From contig JAVYIG010002547.1 in the NCBI GenBank assembly GCA_035222895.1, positions 176,893-240,892 on the forward strand: DNA of 64,000 bases. The letters run 5' to 3'. The notes beneath the pieces are model-generated. The model was given only the letters and a program-made list of their open reading frames with translations. It was not told where the DNA came from and did no database searches. Each line of letters begins with the position of its first letter. Positions within the stretch are counted from its first letter, which is position 1. Made by a program: the position numbers and the translations under genes. Positions 59,217 through 64,000 of this stretch are shown in pieces. This stretch comes from Strongylocentrotus droebachiensis. Taxonomy: Eukaryota > Echinodermata > Echinoidea > Camarodonta > Strongylocentrotidae.

Positions 59217-60598
59217 TGCAGGATCAAAGGATGACCTCGGCTCTGATATCGACGCTGAGTGTCGACGCAGCAGCTGATGAACTCTCCATGTCGGAGTTCG
59301 ACTACTTTACGGAGGAACCACCCGCCGACCCGGACGGGGGAATGCCCATTGTGCAGATGGTCCTGATTGGACTCGTGCTCGCGCTCATCATCGTTACCTC
59401 TATTTTCGGTAACATCCTGGTGTGCGCTGCTGTGGCAACGGAGGATAAACTCCGGCGGACGGGGAACCTTTTTATAGTGTCGCTCGCCATGGCGGACCTT
59501 CTCGTATCATTCCTCGTCATGCCGTTCGCGATGTTTAATGATCTCTTAGGGTACTGGGTGTTCAGTCATCGCTTCTGTAACGTTTGGGTGTCATTTGACA
59601 TCATGTTCAGTACGGCATCTATTTTGAATCTCTGCGCCATCAGCGTGGATCGCTACATACATATCAAAAGACCCTTTAAATACTACCACTGGATGACAAA
59701 AAGGATGGTCATAGCAATGATCCTGTCTGTATGGGGCATGTCTGCACTCATTTCATTCATTCCAATTCATCTTGGTTGGCATAAGGATGCCTCGGATACC
59801 AGTGCATCACTCCACCCCTCATCGCACCTGTTCCCTCTCTCCGCCAATCTCTCAAACTTCACCCATCCTGACATGCAGACATTGAGCCCTAATTCAATCA
59901 GCGTCTCTCATCTCCACCCCCCTGACACGGATCCGGGGGATCATTACTTGTGTGCGCTGAGTCTGAACGCTACCTACGCTGTCTTCTCCTCTTTAATAAG
60001 CTTCATCATTCCCTGTTTGATTATGATCAGTATCTACGCGTGTATTTTCAAAGCGGTGAGAGAGCGGATGAGGAACGCTCGCCTCGGCCGCCTCGGCAGC
60101 AGTAAGAACCATCATCCGGACACGCAGTACCACTGCAACAGTCAAGCAGCCTCGGACCACAAAGCTGCCATCACGTTAGGTATCATCATGGGTGTGTTCC
60201 TCATGTGCTGGCTACCTTTCTTCATCTACAACATCGTACTTCCATTATGCGCCTCCTGTTTGTTTAGCGAACTAGCTTTTAAGATATTAACCTGGTTAGG
60301 CTATTTCAATTCCTGCCTCAACCCTGTTATCTACAGTATTTTCAATCAAGATTTCCGCAACGCGTTCAAGAACATCATCTTTTACCGCATCGCCGGAGTC
60401 CTCTGTCGGTGCTGGGACAAACGGCCCCGAAAGCGCCATCGCGGTCACCATTCGAGTATCACCAAAAGGACCAGACCTAACGACATAAACGGTCGCGTCA
60501 AGTTTGACGCACCAGCTTACGGGTTACGAGCTCACAGAAAGACGAACATCAGTGATACTTCTCTCGAGACAATACGCGAGAAACTCTCCCCGACGTGA
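59216..60598 (+). CDS. D1-like dopamine receptor, Dop1R1/DOP-1 type, intronless
   Basis: A 460-residue class A GPCR. Helices lie at about 46-72, 84-108, 121-143, 163-186, 254-277, 318-341 and 354-375, with helix 8 after. Amine-receptor residues are Asp94 (2.50), Asp128 (3.32), DRY 145-147, Ser258/Ser259/Ser262 (5.42, 5.43, 5.46), CWLPFF 331-336 and NPVIY 369-373. Cys121 and Cys246 form the likely disulfide; Cys397 and Cys399 may be palmitoylated. DRYIHIKRP, FNDLLGYWVF, TLGIIMGVFL and FKILTWLGY with Tyr363 at 7.43 match the arthropod/nematode D1 type, recalled from family knowledge, rather than vertebrate D1. Gs/cAMP signalling is inferred. Extracellular loop 2 is unusually long, about 60 residues between Trp188 and Cys246, Ser/His/Pro-rich, with glycosylation sites N211 and N214; N251 lies after the cysteine. 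The N-terminus has no site but is acidic. The start has A at -3 and an in-frame stop six codons upstream. Confidence 0.94.
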   Translation: MQDQRMTSALISTLSVDAAADELSMSEFDYFTEEPPADPDGGMPIVQMVLIGLVLALIIVTSIFGNILVCAAVATEDKLRRTGNLFIVSLAMADLLVSFLVMPFAMFNDLLGYWVFSHRFCNVWVSFDIMFSTASILNLCAISVDRYIHIKRPFKYYHWMTKRMVIAMILSVWGMSALISFIPIHLGWHKDASDTSASLHPSSHLFPLSANLSNFTHPDMQTLSPNSISVSHLHPPDTDPGDHYLCALSLNATYAVFSSLISFIIPCLIMISIYACIFKAVRERMRNARLGRLGSSKNHHPDTQYHCNSQAASDHKAAITLGIIMGVFLMCWLPFFIYNIVLPLCASCLFSELAFKILTWLGYFNSCLNPVIYSIFNQDFRNAFKNIIFYRIAGVLCRCWDKRPRKRHRGHHSSITKRTRPNDINGRVKFDAPAYGLRAHRKTNISDTSLETIREKLSPT

Positions 60599-60767
60599 GA
60601 ATGATGAATGAAAATAATTGAAAATATTGTCATCACAAAGGCTTCACGTTGTTAGGCCAAAATAATCATATTTCTTCTCTTCATTATACTATCGTCAGAG
60701 TTTGTATCTATCATTCTAAAGAGTCTACCTTTGTATAATGTATATAGGTTCTTAACTGTAAATATTG

Positions 60768-60773
60768 AATAAA
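60768..60773 (+). promoter_or_regulatory. Polyadenylation signal (AATAAA)
   Basis: AATAAA 170 bases past the TGA stop, followed by a GTTGTTGTT-rich stretch as expected of a downstream element. It gives a short 3' UTR of about 190 bases. Confidence 0.7.
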
Positions 60774-61689
60774 GATAGGCTATCTAATGACAGGTTGTTG
60801 TTATAATACATGTTTACGTTTTTTGTACTTCACCGCAGGTTTGGTGATGACTGAATTCGATGTTAATTAATCTAGTCTCCCGTGACGAAATAACTGCATG
60901 AAGCATATGGAAGATATACATCCCCTATCCCTGTCTGTCAGTCCAACTATTGATCCATACAAAAATTAAAGAATACAAAGACAAGGTTTTCTCGGGGGAA
61001 GGTCGAAAAAATATCGAACTTACTCTCCATTTTATTTCAGATATTATTGACGGTTTTCTGCTATATAAAATCGTTATGGTGATGAAAGCTTGTATGCAAT
61101 ATCAAAACTATCAGAACGACCAAAACAGCGGTGGGCGTCCAAGCTCGACTATATCGGTTACATAATATATTCTAAAGTTTGATGGATAAAGTTTATATGA
61201 TAATTGGATGTGAAAAAACAAAAAGGTCGCAAATAATTAAACAAATGTTAAATAACAAAAGAATTATGTTTTCTTTTTCTCATTTCGAGTTCTTAGAAAG
61301 GTCAATATATTTTACTACCCATATAAGACACATCTTACGTTCTATGTACGGGGTGAGAAAAGTATGACGGTATCATAGATTCCCATTTTCGGTTTCTATT
61401 GTCAGTCACTACTCTATCTCTTAGTTTTGTGCAACATCGGAGAAATGGCCATAAGAAGATTCTTGATCGAGTGGACTTAAACATGTATAATGCTAGGCGA
61501 AGTCAATGAAAGTCCAAATCAGTTTTATTGAAATGTTCAAACGCTTTATTGGTTCGGAGTAATCCACAATATTATAGAAGCCAAAATATACACCCTATCC
61601 TTCAAAATTCGAACTCTTTCATTTCATTTATTCATTTATCTTTGCCCCTTTTGCTCTAAAAGGTTGTATACCAAAAGTATTAAAAAAAC

Positions 61690-61924
61690 ACGTAGGGTCA
61701 ACCGGACTGCCATCCCCTCCCGGACAACTACACGCCTGACATTCGACCCCTAGCCTAGGACAACTTCTCCCATAGACAAATACCGTCTAGGACAATGTAC
61801 CCACTTACCTGACAACTACCCCGATCAAGACTCATTCTCCAAGACAGTTCACTCATCCCGCTACGACTACCCAGACAACTACCAACTTAGGATGTACGAC
61901 TGCCGTTTTGACAACTTACCACCT
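61690..61924. repeat. Degenerate GACAACTACC repeat
   Basis: Words close to (C/T)(G/A)GACAACTACCC recur near 61722, 61755, 61789, 61811, 61871 and 61911 with irregular spacing, in a patch richer in C than its flanks. Confidence 0.6.
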
Positions 61925-62869
61925 GGTAAATATTGGGAATAGTCACCTCAATATGGAAGTCCATGATTGTTTGTCCAAGAGTGCAAGATCACACAATTTT
62001 CAATTTACATTGAAAACAGCATATTTACAAGCGTTTTACGATGCATTTCTATGTATACTTAATTTCCTTAATACACTAATGTTGTGTATGGTCACTTGAT
62101 GATCAGACAACTTTTCCCTATCCGACCTTTTTCATCTGTTGATTCGAAGATCGAAGTTGTATGGACTACTACTTTCATCGCACATATTTATACCTACAAT
62201 TATTTTTTTTTGTATAAAAATGCATTTGCTGTTCCGATTGTCGCCTCTAAATCATTATTTAACTATCATTTACGACGTATATCAGTTGTCAAAACTTGCC
62301 AAAATATTTGATATGCAAAGTGCGTAGAAGGAAATAATTCAAATGTTGTTAAGTTTTTTTATACTGAGTAAGAATCTCCTGCTAATCATCTTCTGAAATT
62401 AAAGATTTGTGTTATTTTGTTTGCGGGAGGGAATCTTTATGAGGGTAGTTGTTTTCATAAATCTTTTTTTACTGCAGAGACAATCTTTGATGCATTACCA
62501 GTAGATTCATACACAAATTTGCCGTCAGTACTAAAAGTTTACGCACCCCATCTCTTAAAATTACTCTCATCTTTCTCGGCCTGTCCCATGTGCACATGTT
62601 CCACCTATAGAGAAGGTCACTAGCAGTTAACCTTGCAAACAATAGGCGGATATTATCAGATATTTGCACAAACAATATCTCAAAAAATAGAATTCGAGCG
62701 AATTCAAACAAACGTTTTCGTAGAACATTGACTGTTTGTACGGAAAATTTACCCTTGTCAAATCAATTTATTGTACTTTTCCTGATCGATTCCCGCCACC
62801 AACAACTATTCAGGGGGGAACTATGCTTATATTTAGGGGGAAACTGGATGACTGGATCAACATTGAAAA

Positions 62870-62990
62870 GACGTTTGTTCACTGTCCGTAGATTGAGAGG
62901 TTTGTGGTTCGAGTCATTACCCAGTGTTAATGTCCTTAAGCAAGGTATTCTGTCCATAGCTGTCTCTCTCCACCCATGTTTTAAATATAC
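62870..62990 (+). mobile_element. SINE fragment (head and body)
   Basis: GAGGTTTGTGGTTCGAGTC is a degenerate tRNA-like box B. It is followed by CAGTGTTAATGTCCTTAAGC and AAGGTATTCTGTCCA, parallel to the body of the SINE at 52335-52680. Confidence 0.55.
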
Positions 62991-63507
62991 GTTTGATTTT
63001 GTTACGCACAGTGCGCCGACAAAAGATCGACAGCGTTCACACCAGTGTAACAATATCCACTTTGCATTGTAATATTGACTTGAATGTGATACACATTAAT
63101 TCTTCATTGATAATAGGCAGATGAATTTTCCATTTATGGTTTAAGGAAATAAGTAACAGACACTAAAGTTCAATACATGTGACCTGGTTGTTCTTACGCT
63201 AGAATTATTACCGGCTACGAAAAGATGGGCAATCTAATTCTCCAATTGATATAAGTGGAAGATGCCGTTCCTATGATGCCCACGATTCTGAAAGACAAAC
63301 AGAATTCCCCTCTCCATCTTCCAATGCTTGGGGATGATCGGCACAGCTTAGAGCAAATTAGGTGGATTAGTTGCCGAAAGTCAAACAGCGGTACGATGAG
63401 ACATGGGTGGAGGAAAGAGATGATGAGTCGTATTTCGTCAAAACAAAGCCGCAAAAGGGGGTCAAGCCAAGATGTATCTCAGTGAATGAGCTTTACCTCA
63501 TACCCCG

Positions 63508-63815
63508 GTTACACCAAAAGACCGATACCAGACCGTCTGACCAAGTCATTGATCGGTTTGTGCATAATGCCCCAGTTGCACTGATGAAACCGATACCAAA
63601 AACCAGACAAAACTCAACCAAATGTTACATTACTTCGAATGACCACGAATCGGTCAGATTAGGAGTCGGTTGTCGGTCGATGTGGAGTCGGTCAAGCAGT
63701 ATCAAACCAATATCTAACAGAATCGAAACAAACTGGCTTACAAAAAAGGGAGAATCAGGGTAGTAATTGTTTGTTCGGTCTGTTATTGGTGTTTTGTCAG
63801 TCTCATCGGTGTAAT
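63508..63815. mobile_element. Possible MITE with TTACACC ends
   Basis: GTTACACC(A) at the left and inverted TTACACCG at the right bound about 308 bp; inner text repeats GACCGATACCAGAC and GGTCGG variants. The terminal pairing is imperfect. Confidence 0.4.
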
Positions 63816-64000
63816 TGCAAGAGTTTTCCAATATACAGTGAGCAAGTAGAGCAAGATAATAGATCGATCAGGAGTGCTGGGAATAAGAATCATCCTTTCA
63901 ATAATTGTTTCTAACCCAGATTCGCTGCTTTTGATCATGTTGATTAATTGAGTATACAAAGGCCATTGTGACGCAATAATGTGTCCACTGAGACATGTCA

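Larger units (their letters stand above)
60790..63507. other. Intergenic downstream of second receptor
   Basis: No coding gene is supported. Holds a degenerate ACAACTACC repeat (61690-61924) and a SINE fragment (62870-62990). A 130-codon ORF (63371-63763) overlaps the next element and has no recognisable domain. Confidence 0.5.

Noticed and set aside
63371-63763. 130-codon ORF
   Set aside because: Second half lies in a MITE-like element; first half has no recognisable domain.

Overview
The window looks like nuclear DNA of an animal, most likely a marine invertebrate deuterostome and probably an echinoderm of sea-urchin type. This is inferred from three things: two dopamine-type GPCRs with intronless coding exons and only moderate similarity to vertebrate and arthropod subtypes; a histone mRNA 3'-end cassette whose spacer is exactly the CAAGAAAGA described in sea urchin histone genes; and a dense background of tRNA-derived SINEs, short inverted-repeat elements, poly(C) runs and CT microsatellites. 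No species can be named from the sequence alone.

Only two protein-coding genes are convincing. Both are on the + strand, one near each end: a D1-like receptor of 459 codons (3777-5156) and a second D1-like receptor of 460 codons (59216-60598). The first has the vertebrate D1 signature in the binding-site helices, including Trp at 7.43. The second has the signature I associate with the arthropod/nematode Dop1R1/DOP-1 type (DRYIHI, Tyr at 7.43). Each coding exon has an in-frame stop just upstream of its ATG, a short upstream ORF abutting the start, and a strong splice acceptor further up, so both genes probably have a spliced 5' leader. For the second gene a matching donor (54953/54954) and an NRF1-type promoter site (54245-54256) are visible about 4-5 kb upstream.

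The roughly 50 kb between the genes shows no other convincing coding gene; unrecognised short spliced exons cannot be excluded. In order it holds a TTAA-flanked foldback element (9.6-10.1 kb), several MITE-like inverted repeats, a 168-bp triple tandem repeat (13.4 kb), a cluster of poly(C)-ended units (19.4-19.9 kb), a SINE with a nested MITE (20.2 kb), an orphan pair of histone-type stem-loops (23.2 kb, - strand), a cluster of CACTGTG motifs (26.5-27.2 kb), a 57-bp hairpin (29.1 kb), a pair of inverted TTAAAGGG repeats, a 1.2-kb polypyrimidine minisatellite (37.1-38.4 kb), a 138-bp triple tandem repeat (42.9 kb), a 1.8-kb element built from TTACGAG-like words with a second element nested inside (45.5-47.3 kb), adjacent MITEs and a SINE (48-49 kb), a 182-bp triple tandem repeat (51 kb), more SINEs (52-53 kb) and a decayed LINE 3' end (56.5-57 kb).

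The most unusual items are the TTACGAG-word element with nested insertion, the orphan histone 3'-processing cassette, the CACTGTG cluster, and the linkage of two different D1-like receptor subtypes. All percentages and homologies are by eye; no search was run.
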